DNA of 64,000 bases from Papiliotrema nemorosa (lineage: Eukaryota; Basidiomycota; Tremellomycetes; Tremellales; Rhynchogastremaceae), in NCBI GenBank assembly GCA_032158125.1, contig JASKOT010000009.1:496001-560000 (forward strand). Reading direction: 5' to 3'. A program made the translations under genes and the position numbers. The stretch's first letter is position 1. Each line of letters starts with the position of its first letter. The notes below the pieces were generated by a model that searched no databases, was not told the DNA's origin, and saw nothing but the letters and a program-made list of their open reading frames with translations. Positions 1-10,983 of the stretch are shown one piece after another.

Positions 1-412
1 GCCAAGGTGGTAGACGTCTCGAGCCAGACGTCTCGAGCCAGATGTTGAGCGCTCGAGAGTGTCGTCGGGCGAGATCAAGATGAGGAGATGGGAGTCTTCG
101 CTTATGCAATCATCTGGTCCGGTGACGGCGGTATTATTGGGGTTTACTTTTACAGGTTCGAGACACGAATGTCAACTTGCTGTATGCTCGGCGCATGTAT
201 ACGAGGGTAGTAGCACAGTATCCAACAGTATAAACTGAGGGCCGTAGGAACATGCAGGATCGTATTCGACGATTCTGTCAATGTCAAAGTTCAGTGTACT
301 AACCTCACGGCAGACATCGTGTCCGCTCTGACGCGTTGAACTTTGAGCGGCAATGACGAGACCGAAGCACTCTTCCACTTTCCCACCTCTCCCTTTTCTT
401 CCTCCTCTATTC
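1..412. other. Intergenic, promoter side of the promethin-like gene
   Basis: No supported coding region. It holds the short tandem repeat at 13-40 and, close to the first gene, a pyrimidine-rich stretch (about 375-412, CCTCTCCC/TTCTTCCTCC-like) of the kind often found just upstream of fungal start codons. A left neighbour outside the window may use part of it. Confidence 0.4.
13..40. repeat. 14-bp perfect tandem duplication
   Basis: Two exact copies of GACGTCTCGAGCCA sit head to tail, followed by a four-base start of a third copy. The unit contains the palindromes GACGTC and CTCGAG. It lies in the otherwise featureless left 412 bases. No function can be inferred; it may be simple replication slippage. 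Confidence 0.7.
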
Positions 413-1407
413 ATGTCATATTCACCCAACACCACAGAAATCGAAGACCTAGTCAAAATCTCCCCTCCTCTTCCTCCCTCTATCGCAGCATACGAAAAGA
501 TGTCCAACGATTTCAAAGACCGAAAAGGGCAACAACAGGCCTTTGATGATGTCAAGGTCAAACTTGAAACTATCGAAGTGGAAGAGGTCGACGTACAACG
601 AATGGTGGAAGATACCGTCCGACGAGTCCGAGAGCAGTCTGATAAGTAGGAGCCCGCGACCCTTGATTGAAGGTTCCGACGCTGATAAGTTAGAATCCAG
701 GCTGCTGCAAAACCTTATGCTGACAAGACTCGAAATTTTGCTGAAGAAAGACCCGTCCTCTTTGTGCGACAATTCCCCTTGTAAAGGGTGATGGAAGCTG
801 ATGCTCAGACTTTCCTGGCGATATTCACTGTTCTTAGTATCATTCCCGTCAGCATCTTCATGTGAGCTGATCTGACCGTTTCGAATGGAGCTCACCTCCA
901 GTGGATTCCTGATCAGCTCTACGCTGTTCGTACTCACCGTAGCGGCAGTCGGCATCTGTCTCTCAATCCTCTTCTCAATTCTCCTCGCTTGTGAGCGACT
1001 CTACCTCCAGCATAAATGCACGCTAAGAGTCAGGCTCCATCCTCCTCCCCGTACTATTCTTCACATGCCTCGTGTCCCTTTCCATCCTCACCTTCCTCCT
1101 CTCCCTTTTCCTCATTCATCGACTCTACCTCCACCTTTCCGCCTCGACCTCCACGCCTGAAGGAGGTGTACAAGCAGACCACGAGAATTTGTCTAAAGGG
1201 GTTCGATCTTGGATCGACGAGACCGCCGGTCGACTTCCTGATATGCCGCTCAACATTCAGTCGCTCCATTTGGGCCCATTGGATCAGGGATCTGGAGGTC
1301 AGACGGGAAGACGAGTGATAGCACCTGGACTGGCGGCGCCAGAGGTCGACTCCAAACAGCCCGTCTCGGACCATCCGGGGAAGGATGCGATCAAACAAGA
1401 GTCTTAA
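413..1407 (+). CDS. Promethin/LDAF1-like lipid-droplet membrane protein (5 exons)
   Basis: Exons 413-645, 694-763, 809-861, 902-990 and 1034-1407 join in frame (819 nt, 272 aa) through introns of 40-48 bp with CTGAT/CTGAC-like branch sites. Residues about 1-100 are a soluble acidic region. Next comes a dense block of hydrophobic segments beginning RPVLFTFLAIFTVL and running about 90 residues with almost no charge, then a soluble tail of about 85 residues. A short pre-membrane 'RPVLF' stretch followed by tandem hairpin-like membrane segments resembles the promethin/LDAF1 family, which works with seipin at ER sites where lipid droplets form (yeast Ldo45 is the counterpart). The membrane architecture and the frame-preserving splices are seen directly. 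The family name rests on pattern recognition. An unrelated small multi-span protein is the alternative. Confidence 0.6.
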
Positions 1408-1563
1408 GATCAATCAGCCTTGGCCTGGAGCGATAGACACCCTCAAGGGGGAATTTTGCTCAGAGTAGAAGCGCGATACGTTGTAGATTGACGATACCTA
1501 GATATAGTTTATGATATTTCCATGCGAGAATTGCTCGTCAGTTGACCGCATCCAACTTCTTCT

Positions 1564-3326
1564 CTACCACCTAGTTACATCTGCTTCGGCCTCACCAAAC
1601 ACACTCTCCTTTTTCACGCCGAACCCATCCTGACCCTGTTGTTTCTCCTTTGCATACTCCTCCAGACTGATCAAACGGCCTTCATCCTCAAAGTATTGTG
1701 GCATCTTCCGTCTCAACCATCCATCTACCCATCCGTTGATGGCCTCAAACTCCAGCAAGAAGCCGTCGTGTCCATCCGGAGAAGGAATGAGGACCAACTC
1801 TGCGTCGGGGATATGAGCTGCAATCTCTTTCTGCTCCGAGGTGGTAAATAAACCGTCGGATTCGATGCCAATGACGAGGGCCGGAGGCAGGAGTGAGAGG
1901 GCGTGAGAGAGAGATTGCGATAACGCCTCGTCGTCGTCTCCGTGCGGTGGAGGGAGAGAAGATGAAACCGAATTGTACTCTGAAAAGATGGAAGGGTGGG
2001 ACAGATCGTGCGTGTCGAGTTTTCGGGTGATATGGATATAACAATTTGCGTCGAATCGTCCTGTAAACTGCGACTCAGCCAACAGACTTGGTAAATGGCT
2101 CACCTTATCTCCCTGATACCTCAGATAACTCTGTGCAGAAAACACCTTTGGTGTCCTCTCTTCTCCAGTCAGAGACGTTTTGCCATTGCTTTCCCCATTT
2201 TCCTCCTGTCCCTTGTTCACACTGGCCTCGCTGCCCCGTCTCGACAGACCACCCGAGCTTCTGTGCCCATCATTGTGTTCTCTCCACGCTTGTAGTCTGG
2301 GCGACCTCGCTAAATCCGCTTCACCAGGTTCCAATGGGTTGGTCGTTTCTGCTCCACCCATGATTCTCACTCCACCCCTAGGCACCTTGCTCGCACCTCC
2401 CACTCCAGCTCTCCTACCGAAGCGAGACTCGAAACTGTCTCTCGATCGATACGTCAATAAAGCAGCCATTCGGGCCGCAGCGAGCCCACGAGCAGGCTGA
2501 TGCGTCATATCGATCGTATCGCCTGTCTCGAAATAGTATCCATCTTTGTATTCAGGATCAGAGTAGATTGATTGTCGTTCGGCTTCACCCCATGAGATAC
2601 ACCATGCAGAGTGTCTGGCACTCGTAGCGAGGGGAATGATCGCCTTGACGAAACCTGGTGGAGTATTGAGAGGATATTCGAGGACTGTCATCCCGCCCAT
2701 GGAACCCCCTACGACCGCCGCGACAGACTTGACGCCGAGCGATTTGAGGATTTGATAGTGCAGTCTGAATCATCAGCCAGCTTATTCAAAAGGATATTAT
2801 GATAAGATCATACTCACCTCACATCATCCTTGACGCTGCTTCCTGGCATTTCAGGTCCGTAAGGTTTCCCAGTATCCGGGTTGGTAGTCACACTCGAAAC
2901 GGTTCCATATGGCGATCCAATGACATTTGCACAAAAGATGAAGAACCTCGTCGGATCGAAAGCCTTGTTGGGTCCAAGAAGAGGTCCCCACCTAGATTTC
3001 ATCAACGCTGCGTCTTATGCAGGAGGTGGTATCAGATGACATACCAATCTTCCACATCGGCTGACCCGGTAAGTGCGTGACATATCACCAGACAATTGTC
3101 CCCCGCCGCATTGAGTTTTCCCCATGTCTTGTAGCCCACGGGTACTTCTTTGAGCTCGACACCGGATTCAAGGGTGAACGAGGGGAAAATGGCAAAAGAT
3201 TGATTAATGAGCTTTGCGAAGGGGTTGGAGAGCTGAGCTCGTGTGGAGCTGGATCCTGACAAGGGCGTCAGTGTTTGCGACCGTGCATGCGAAGCCTTCG
3301 GACCATGACCTACCAGAATTTGACAT
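1564..3326 (-). CDS. MET2: Homoserine O-acetyltransferase (methionine synthesis)
   Basis: Transfers acetyl from acetyl-CoA to L-homoserine, the first committed step to methionine. Exons, in reading order, are 3326-3314, 3255-3045, 2991-2818 and 2764-1564 (1599 nt, 532 aa). The first exon is only 13 bp (M-S-N-S plus one base). It is an alpha/beta-hydrolase: the oxyanion region reads [17 protein letters not shown], the nucleophile elbow is GGSMGG (Ser is catalytic), and the C-terminal [10 protein letters not shown] supplies the catalytic Asp/His region. A low-complexity insert of about 100 residues (Ser/Glu/Gly rich) lies between the lid and the last third, as is common in fungal forms. The enzyme is normally cytosolic. 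The gene lies 155 bp from the convergent promethin-like gene. I found no GCN4-type or CACGTG site in its short upstream gap (3327-3595). Confidence 0.93.
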
Positions 3327-3595
3327 TTTTATACTGTTGCGTCTCAGTCCAACTGGGCGAGACCGGTCGAGGTAACAAAGAAGACGATAGATGAGGGGTT
3401 ATGGATGACTGCTGGAAATCTCTCGACTCGGGATGTGGAGACCCCACTCAGCATCCACTCATTCATACAGACATGCCGCCAGCAGTTGTGCATCTCATTA
3501 CGATCACTCGTGACCTCGTTCATTCTTATCGTGCTTCAAAGTCGTAGACCATGGAGGCTTCCTCGCTGTTTTCTCTCGCGCTCCGAAGCGTCGGC

Positions 3596-6500
3596 TTAAG
3601 CCATTCCCATAGTCTGCTCAAGGATCTCCTTCTCTACCAATCCCCGCTCGTACCACCTCCGTCCTTCGTGCAAACCCATACTGGTAGCAGCAAGTCCAAG
3701 CAGCATCAACAGATCTCTAGCAGAGAGTGCTTCCGTCTGGAAAATGTGTTGAAGAGGGGCAACGTAGATCAACCCAAGTTGGACGAAAAACGATATGCCC
3801 ACAGCCAAGGTGAGCATTCGGTTGCGGAACATCGGACACGTCAACCCTCTGTTCTGTATGGCCGAAACAAGATCAAGGAAGACGAAGATGGTGAAAGTCT
3901 GTAGGATGAGCTCGAGGCACTTTTCATCACTCACCATCGTTTGATCCCGCTTCGACATGCTTCCATCGCTCATCTCCAAGGCATAAATGTATAATGTTCC
4001 GAGCACGATCATCGCCGCTGAGAACAAGACACGACCCATGAGTCGCCTCGATATGATGTTATCATTCTTTTTCCTAGGTGGTCGTCGCATAATCTCCTTG
4101 TCGACCGGGTCCACGCCCAACGCTTGTGCGGGCGGACCGTCCATTAGGATATTGATGAATAGGATTTGCATTGCGTTGAGCGGATTGGCGAGTTTCAAAA
4201 AGGTGCTCAGCGTGATCAGACTTAGTGCGGCCACTGCCGTCGAGAGCTGGAAAGATAAGAAGTTTTGGATGTTGTAAAAGATCGATTTGCCCTCCTCGAC
4301 CGCGGGTAGAATCGAGGAAAAGTCATCGTTGACCAGAATCACATCGGCCGCCTCCTTTGCGACATCTGTGCCAGACTTGCCCATAGATATACCGATATCG
4401 GCCATTTTGAGCGCTGGCGAATCGTTGACACCATCACCCGTCATCGCCACGACAGCCCCACGCATCTGCCAAGCTTTCACGATTCGCATCTTATGTCTTG
4501 GGGTCGTGCGAGCGAAAATGGTAATGGACGGGACCCTCTCGATGAGTTCTCGCTCGCTGAGATTGTCGACCTGAGATCCTAACATGACACTTGCACTGCC
4601 GGGATATTGATCACCGGCGGCCGAAACCTTGAGTCCCAATTCTCGACCGATCGCCAGAGCAGTTGTGTCGGAATCACCAGTAATCATGACGATCTGTACT
4701 CCCGCTCCATGCAAGGCCGCCACGGCATGAGCCACTCCTCGTCGAGGGGGATCCATCATAGCTTGGAATCCAGCAAAGATGAGGGAATTCGAGTCTACTC
4801 CTTCCTTTGCGAATCCATATGCCATTGCAATCACTCGAAGACCCTTGGAAGCGCTATCGTTGGCTCGATCTAATATCGTCTTTTGTACTGCAGAGTCGAG
4901 GGAAGGCGTAGACGAGTCGGTCACGTAGTAGTATTTACACCGGGCGATGACCGCTTCTACCGCTCCTTTCATGTAGATCATCTCTGACCCACCATGCAAG
5001 GTCCCGGTAACGCTCATTGTCTTGGCTTCAGAGGAGAAGGGTATTTCGTTGGTCCTTGTGAAGCTCTGCTTATTAGCCAACAACTCCATGCATGGACCTC
5101 ACCTTCCGGTCGTCGTCCCGGTTTACCACAGGCAGGACGTTCAGCAACGCCACCTCGGTTGCTTGGCCGACATTGACCCCTTGTTCATTCTTGAAAGCAT
5201 TGTTGCAGATGTTACCGATGGAGATGGTCTTGATCATGGCTGCGGAGGGGTTAAACTCGGCATGATCTGGATGCTTTGGTCCGAAAGATGGGTGCAAGTG
5301 CGGGGTAAGGTCCACCAGATCGTCCACAGTGTACACTTGTGTGACTGTCATTTCGTTTTTCGTCAGAGTCCCCGTTTTGTCGGAGCATATGACGCTGACA
5401 CTACCAAGCGCTTCCACACTGGGTAGCTTTTTGACAATTGCTTGCCGCTTCGACATGCGCAGTACGCCGAGAGCAAGAGTGACGGTGGTGACGATGGGCA
5501 GACCCTCTGGAATGGCGGCCACGGCGAGCGAGACTAAAGTCAGCTCCGGCCGATAGGATGCTTACCTCCTATGGTGAACATTTCCAACCAGTCTCGATTT
5601 TGCAACACTCCAACTAGAAAGATGACACCAATGACACCGAACGAGAAGATCGATAGTTGCTTGGCCAGATCGTCCATGGACACCTGAAGTGGCGTCTTCT
5701 TCTCCTCCACCTGGACGAGTCAGCATAATCCGCTGTAACACTTGCTCACATCTTGCATCATGGAGAAAATGACTCCAAACTCGGTGTCTTTGCCCGTGCC
5801 CACTACTATTCCAGAGCCATTGCCTGCTTTTCAGTACATCGCACGGAGAGGGAGGACCGAATGACGCACCGCTCCTCACCAGAGTTCCCATGAAAGCCAT
5901 GCAGTGTCTCTCGCCCAGAGCCTTTCCTCCCCCTTCACCGTGCGTATCCTCGCCTTCCCCTCTCTCGCAAATCTCGATGTTCTTCCTAGCAGGGCGCGTC
6001 TCGCCGGTCAATGCCGACTCATCGATCTCCAAGCTGTTCGCGGTGATGAGACGTATATCGGCAGGTATGCGGTCTCCTACAGAGAACGTCACCAGGTCGC
6101 CTGGAAAGAGAGTGTTGGCAAGGGGAGTGAGTGGTTGGCCATTCCTACCCTGTCAGCGCACACCGCGTCATTGAGTGTTGAAATGTACCGTATCAAATGG
6201 CAGAAATGCGGTACCAGCTTTTTCTTCAGCCTTCTTCAAAATAAATACAGTCCCATCTCACCTTGTTGAGGGCTTCCAGCGATTTCTCCGACCGCTGCTC
6301 TTGGACGAATCCGACTACACCGGTCAGTAGGCTTCCATGAAATGTGGAAGTTGGCTCACCCGTCAAGACAATAGTGACAGCGACCACTACACATATCGCG
6401 TCGTCATATTGCCCCATCAAGGCGCTGACAGCGCTCGATCCCAGTAATAGCAAATTCAAGGGGTTCTCATATACCCCTTTGGCGAATTTCAGCCACATGG

Positions 6501-7234
6501 ACTCTGCAGCAGGCAGTTCGAATTCGTTAGGTCCATAACGAGCTAACAAGGCTGCCAGAGAGGCCGATTCCAGGCCGGCCGTAGGGTGAGATCCGAAATC
6601 TCGTATTGTGTCCTGTATCCATGAGCTGAACGGCTTGATGACCAAAGTATAGACTGCTCACGTCCACCGTTTTGTGAGCGTAGATTGCACTGGGCGTTTC
6701 TCTCTGCCGCCGTTCTATACTCCTCCGCCTCTCTTCTTCCTGCTCTGCTCGGTCTACCGCCTCGTATCCGTCCCCTCCCGTTACCCTCTTCGCAGTATTC
6801 AACACCCTCTCCCAGATGCCTTCCGCTCCACCCCCTGAATTGCTTCTCCGCCTAAATGGAGACGGCGAGGCATTTTGATGCGAATGATGATGGCTTGGAA
6901 GGATTGAGGACGGTCCATCGAGGTTCAATGAAGGTTGACGACGTAATGTCGTCGAATAGGCATAAGCGCCCACACCTGGACTTGCTTGTACACCCGTTGT
7001 GCCCCTCGCTGAGCCTTCTGTGGAGGACATGACATCTTCAACATCTCCATTCCGGACGTTGACATTTGAGAGAGGAGCATTGTAATTCTGCAGACCGGGC
7101 TTGCGTCCTCGAGACATGTCGTCCGGGAAATGAGAGGTGGAAGGGGATGACGAACGAAATGTGATGGTTGACCCGTTGAGCTTTTTCTTACTCGATGTCT
7201 TGCTAGTAGAGATGGTATCCTGGTCGATCGTCAT
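3596..7234 (-). CDS. PMR1: Golgi-type Ca2+/Mn2+ P-type ATPase (SPCA)
   Basis: Pumps Ca2+ and Mn2+ into the Golgi/secretory lumen at the cost of ATP. The cytosolic N-terminal extension of about 200 residues is Ser/Arg rich and ends with a basic coiled stretch. The cation ATPase N domain follows, then membrane helices ([16 protein letters not shown]). The actuator region has GDRIPAD and the TGE loop (ALTGETRPA). M4 has PEGLP, then the phosphorylation site [12 protein letters not shown]. The P-domain has the hinge [18 protein letters not shown], and the C-terminal transmembrane set ends in TMGMA. The single PEGLP site and overall architecture fit the PMR1 subfamily, not the SERCA or plasma-membrane groups. 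Introns are short: one is 37 bp (5066-5102) and one only 32 bp (5534-5565, phase kept across it). Confidence 0.93.
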
Positions 7235-7773
7235 TGGTCCGACATTAAAATGTGCAGGGTATAGCTAAGATGATGGACAGTTTGTGCTGCTCGATGCAAC
7301 GTTTGAGCAATAATGTCAACGAGGTGGTTCCAGGTGGAAGTCACCGAACCATTCTAACCGAAGTCCCGTCGACGTCGCGTCCACACCCTACGCGCATTGT
7401 TTATTGGCACAGATGCGACCGCTCTAGTCTGTCTGAGACGGTATGCTATGCTATGCACAATGCATGTGGAATGCTATGGGTCCGAAAAAAGGTGTTGAAC
7501 CACGCCTGATTGTCCCTCTATTACTTCTTTGCCTTGATTCTATTGGCTTTGTTTATATCACTTACAACGAGACGGCGAAAAATCAAGTAAAAGAAAAGGG
7601 GGCACTTTCTGTATTGTCATCAATAGGCGTCAAGGGGGGGTATATGGTGGCCGAGGTATGTTTGTGACGGGGTATAGAAAGATGCAGAGTCGGGAAACAC
7701 GAGTTGAACGTGCTTGGTCATCCGTTGAGGATGTGTAAGGTATAGGGGGATGAAGTTCACGTCAGAAAGGCGA
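7235..7773. other. Upstream region of the PMR1-type gene
   Basis: About 540 bp between the start of the P-type ATPase gene and the stop of the methylenetetrahydrofolate reductase gene; both are on the minus strand. No convincing coding sequence on either strand. It should hold the ATPase promoter and the reductase terminator. I see no clear TATA box or known operator. Confidence 0.4.
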
Positions 7774-9918
7774 TCAGTGGCCGTTGACACCATTGGCGAT
7801 GCCACTGGCGATTCCATTCGCGGCGGCTTTGACAGAAGACTTGATGCCGTTGATCAAGCTTCCGGTAGAACTGCTGACATCTTGGTCGAGCAAGAATGGA
7901 TCAAAGATGCCTGATCCGTCCTTGAAGTCGTTGGCAACAATGTTGACCAGGTATGATGTCGACATGACCTCCTCGATGAGCGCTCGTGATGGCGATCCTT
8001 CAGGGTAGAGAGTTGCCCATTGGCATCCAAGCTCGAAAGCTTCGTCCCTGAGTCATCAGCGGGAGGTTCTCGCCTCGGCGCAACGGATACTTACTTCCAA
8101 GCAATGAACGAAACGGCTTCAACGATCGTAGGCTGGATATCGTCAGCAAGCTAAACTGGGTTTTCCAGCACGACTGACCTGGACAATCTCCTTGCCCGGG
8201 AAGACACCCCATGTGACAGCATTGGGACCCTCGCTGTGGGTGTTGGTCCTCAGGTCACCCTGCTTGTTGACGGCGTAGTAGGTGATACGGGGATCACGCT
8301 CGATCCGTCGGATAAGCGGACTCAATAGTTCGGGCGAGACAAAGAACTCGAGGTACGCCTGAAGCGTCAGCGAAACACTTTCGAGAGTTGCAAGTGAACT
8401 CACCTTTTGGTAGACGTAACCACCTGCAGGCCCCCATCCATGCACCTTGTCATCGCTTCGGACACCATCAACGGCAGGCTGCGAGTTAATGGTCAAGTAG
8501 CCTCGTTCATTCATCTTTGCCAATTGCTCCGTGATGACCGATGTCTCGGATGCAGGTGGACGCGAGGACCAGGGAAGTTTGAGCAGGTCTCCTCGACAGA
8601 ATCGAGCAAAGATCTGGCAGACATCCTCGAACGAGGTAGGGTGACCCCACAGCTCGTACGCCTCTGTCGGGTTGATACCGATAGCAACCGGGTATCCATC
8701 GAGATCTCCGTAAGCCGGACTTCGAGAATCTCCCCATCGACCATTAGGGAACTCGTCCCAGTCGTCTGTTCTTGACAGGTACGATTGGACCCGGTTTGCC
8801 CAGAAAATAGGTCGGATGGTCTCGCCTCGTCGATGAGGGGTGAGAGACGGTCGCCATGGTAGAGGAGCAATCTGCTCTCGTCGTCCTTCCAGCTGCAACT
8901 CCTCCAACAGCATTCGAGCTCCTTTCTCCAGGTTCAACGTGTAGATATGCAGACCCTTGATCCCCGCCTCCTTGTTTGCCAAGATTGTTCGGCACATATC
9001 CGCAACCAGCTTGGTTCCGACCTTTCGAACTTGCTCGTCATCCCCCTTGACCGGGTTAAGGGCTTCGTAGAAGTGAGGCGGGACAATGATCTTCTCCCTG
9101 TCAACCCACTTCTGGAACTTCTCCCAATTCTGAATCGGCATGATTCCAGGAACGATCGGGACGGTAATACCAGCCGCTCGAACTCGCTTGACCCAGTCGA
9201 ACAGAATGTCGGTGTCGTAAAACATCTGGGTGAAGATGAAGTCTGCTCCTGCGTCCACCTTCTCCTTCAACCATGCTACCTCTTGGGCGGCACCATCCGG
9301 GTTCTGTGCGGTTTCAGGGTGACCTTGGGGGAATCCGGCGACGGCGACGCAAAAGTCTCCTGGGTAGGTCTTGTGGATGTATTTGACGAGATCTATGGCA
9401 TTGTGGAATCCACCTGGGGTCGGTTTCCAGGTAGAAGAGCCGTGTGGGGGGTCTCCTCGAAGGGCGAGAATGTTTTGGCAACCATGCTCTTTGGCTTGCT
9501 TGAGTGCAGACACGACCTTCTCCGCCGGCACTAAAGATCAGCGCTCTTTATTCAACGGATATCCGCGCTCACTTTCGGTGCAGCAGAGATGCATGCAGCA
9601 TTCGATTCCGATTGTCTCCTGGCATACCTGAACCAAACTCGAAGTAAGATCGGCGTTTTTTCCTCCAGCTCCCCTATACGTCAGCTTCTGATCCGTCTTG
9701 TGAAGGAAACAGCTCACCAGGTGATATCGATGAACTCTGGACCCAAGTTTCTCATTCGCTCGATCCGATCATACAAATTCTGCAGACCCTACAGTGTCAG
9801 CCGCCATTCCGCTCAGCGGAAATGGCCACACCTGTGCAGTTCGAGGAGGAAAGTATTCGAAGCTCCAGTACGTTCGGCCCTCTCTCTCGGCCTTTTGCAG
9901 CTTTTCCGTGATCTTCAT
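7774..9918 (-). CDS. MET13: Methylenetetrahydrofolate reductase
   Basis: Reduces 5,10-methylene-THF to 5-methyl-THF, the methyl donor for methionine synthase. The start is the ATG at 9918-9916 (MKITEKLQKAEREGRTYWSFE), giving the EYFPPRT beginning of the FAD-binding TIM barrel. Next come the FIDITW strand, the conserved ALRGDPPHG loop and the FIFTQMFYD and PGIMPIQN segments. A linker then leads to the C-terminal AdoMet-responsive domain (IFWANRVQSY, WGDSRSPAYG, VTWGVFPGKEI, FELGCQWATLYPEGSPSR). The protein is about 650 residues, normal for a eukaryotic two-domain enzyme. The last stretch is Ser/Gly/Ala rich and ends GVNGH. At least five introns split the N-terminal third and the C-terminal domain. 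Fungi have two paralogues (MET12, MET13); I chose MET13 because it is the main biosynthetic form, but MET12 is not excluded. Confidence 0.92.
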
Positions 9919-10983
9919 GGTGGTCTAAGACTGTTCTATGTGGTATGCACCTTTCGGTCGAGATTTCGGATGGATCGGATTGTCCAACTTTTTTTTTTAT
10001 TTCCTCAAATCGCCGCTCGAATCCTCTCAGGACTTTGAGACTGTAAGGCTGAGATCCAGCACGAGAAGGCTCGGATAGGATAGGTCGAGGGAACGAGGCC
10101 CAATGGAGATCGTCGAAGATGAAGGAGGATTGAGATCAGGCAGTGACCTCGTTAACGAGTCTAGAGTCGCACGATGGTTATTCCCACGTTTCAAGATCAT
10201 GGCCGCCGATCAGAGTGGTGGCGTGATAACAGACGATGTGTGGCATGACGTGGCACAGGCTGTTCTTTCCTGGTCACAGAATGGCCCATGCATAGAGCTC
10301 GTACTCGCGACAAATACTCGCAGGCTGACATGATACATGGGAGTCACACGTGCAAAGAACTGGAATCGCGTGGCGGAGACTGGCCGAGCGGGGTGCACTG
10401 CTATCTGTCCTTCCAGGCAGATAACATCCAGCTCAGCTATGAAGTGCGTAGCGCAATGCATCGCATCTCCCACGGTTACAGAAGATGTGGCGTCCTGTCA
10501 CCGCGAGTGCCTGGTGCTCGGGACGCTCAGGCGAGTCTCAAGATTGACATATAAACGTTTATTGACAGGATCGCTTGAGAAGGGGATCTTGGAATCAGCA
10601 GGAGGCAACTTCCGCAGTCGGGGTCAGGTGGGAAATATCACCGCCAAAGAATTTGGACACTAGCCGCCTTTCCTGCTCCTTGACCTGTTGACAACTTCAA
10701 CACCTCCTCCATACGGCTCTCTACAGTCTCACCTACAGCCCTTGCATATCTTCTGATTGCATACGACTCCAGATTGGCGGGATCCGCGTTAGTGACTTGA
10801 TCTTCGCTTCGAATCAGATTTGGGGCAACGCGTCAAAACACCAGGAAGGTCGCGCTTTGGTCAATCTCTGTTTCTTTCCCATATCTTTTCCCAACGCCGA
10901 TACACATGACATAGATATTCCCCTCGCGATCCCTTCCTTCTCTATACCTCCCAGTCTATACCTCGACGCTCGACGTGTCTGCC
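9919..10983. other. Divergent promoter region, about 1.06 kb, no gene seen
   Basis: Lies between the methylenetetrahydrofolate reductase gene (leftward) and the nucleotide-sugar transporter gene (rightward). The open frames in it lack known motifs, clean splice joins and good start contexts. It contains a T10-type run near 9990, a CACGTG hexamer at 10347-10352, and a pyrimidine-rich stretch at about 10670-10960 that probably forms the transporter's 5' leader. Confidence 0.45.
10347..10352. promoter_or_regulatory. CACGTG palindrome, possible bHLH (Cbf1-type) site
   Basis: A single CACGTG about 430 bp upstream of the reductase start and 630 bp upstream of the transporter start. In yeasts, Cbf1 with Met4 binds CACGTG to control sulfur-amino-acid genes, so a role at the reductase gene is reasonable but unproven. 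The hexamer is expected by chance about every 4 kb, and others occur at 15122, 22105, 34746 and 51677. Confidence 0.25.

Noticed and set aside
10365..10470. Possible class II tRNA (A-box-like TGGCCGAGCGG at 10381-10391)
   Set aside because: No matching B box (GGTTCRANNCC) at a workable distance and no pairing acceptor stem; likely chance.
10103..10663. Overlapping plus-strand frames between the reductase and transporter genes
   Set aside because: Short, no motif, overlap each other, poor start contexts.
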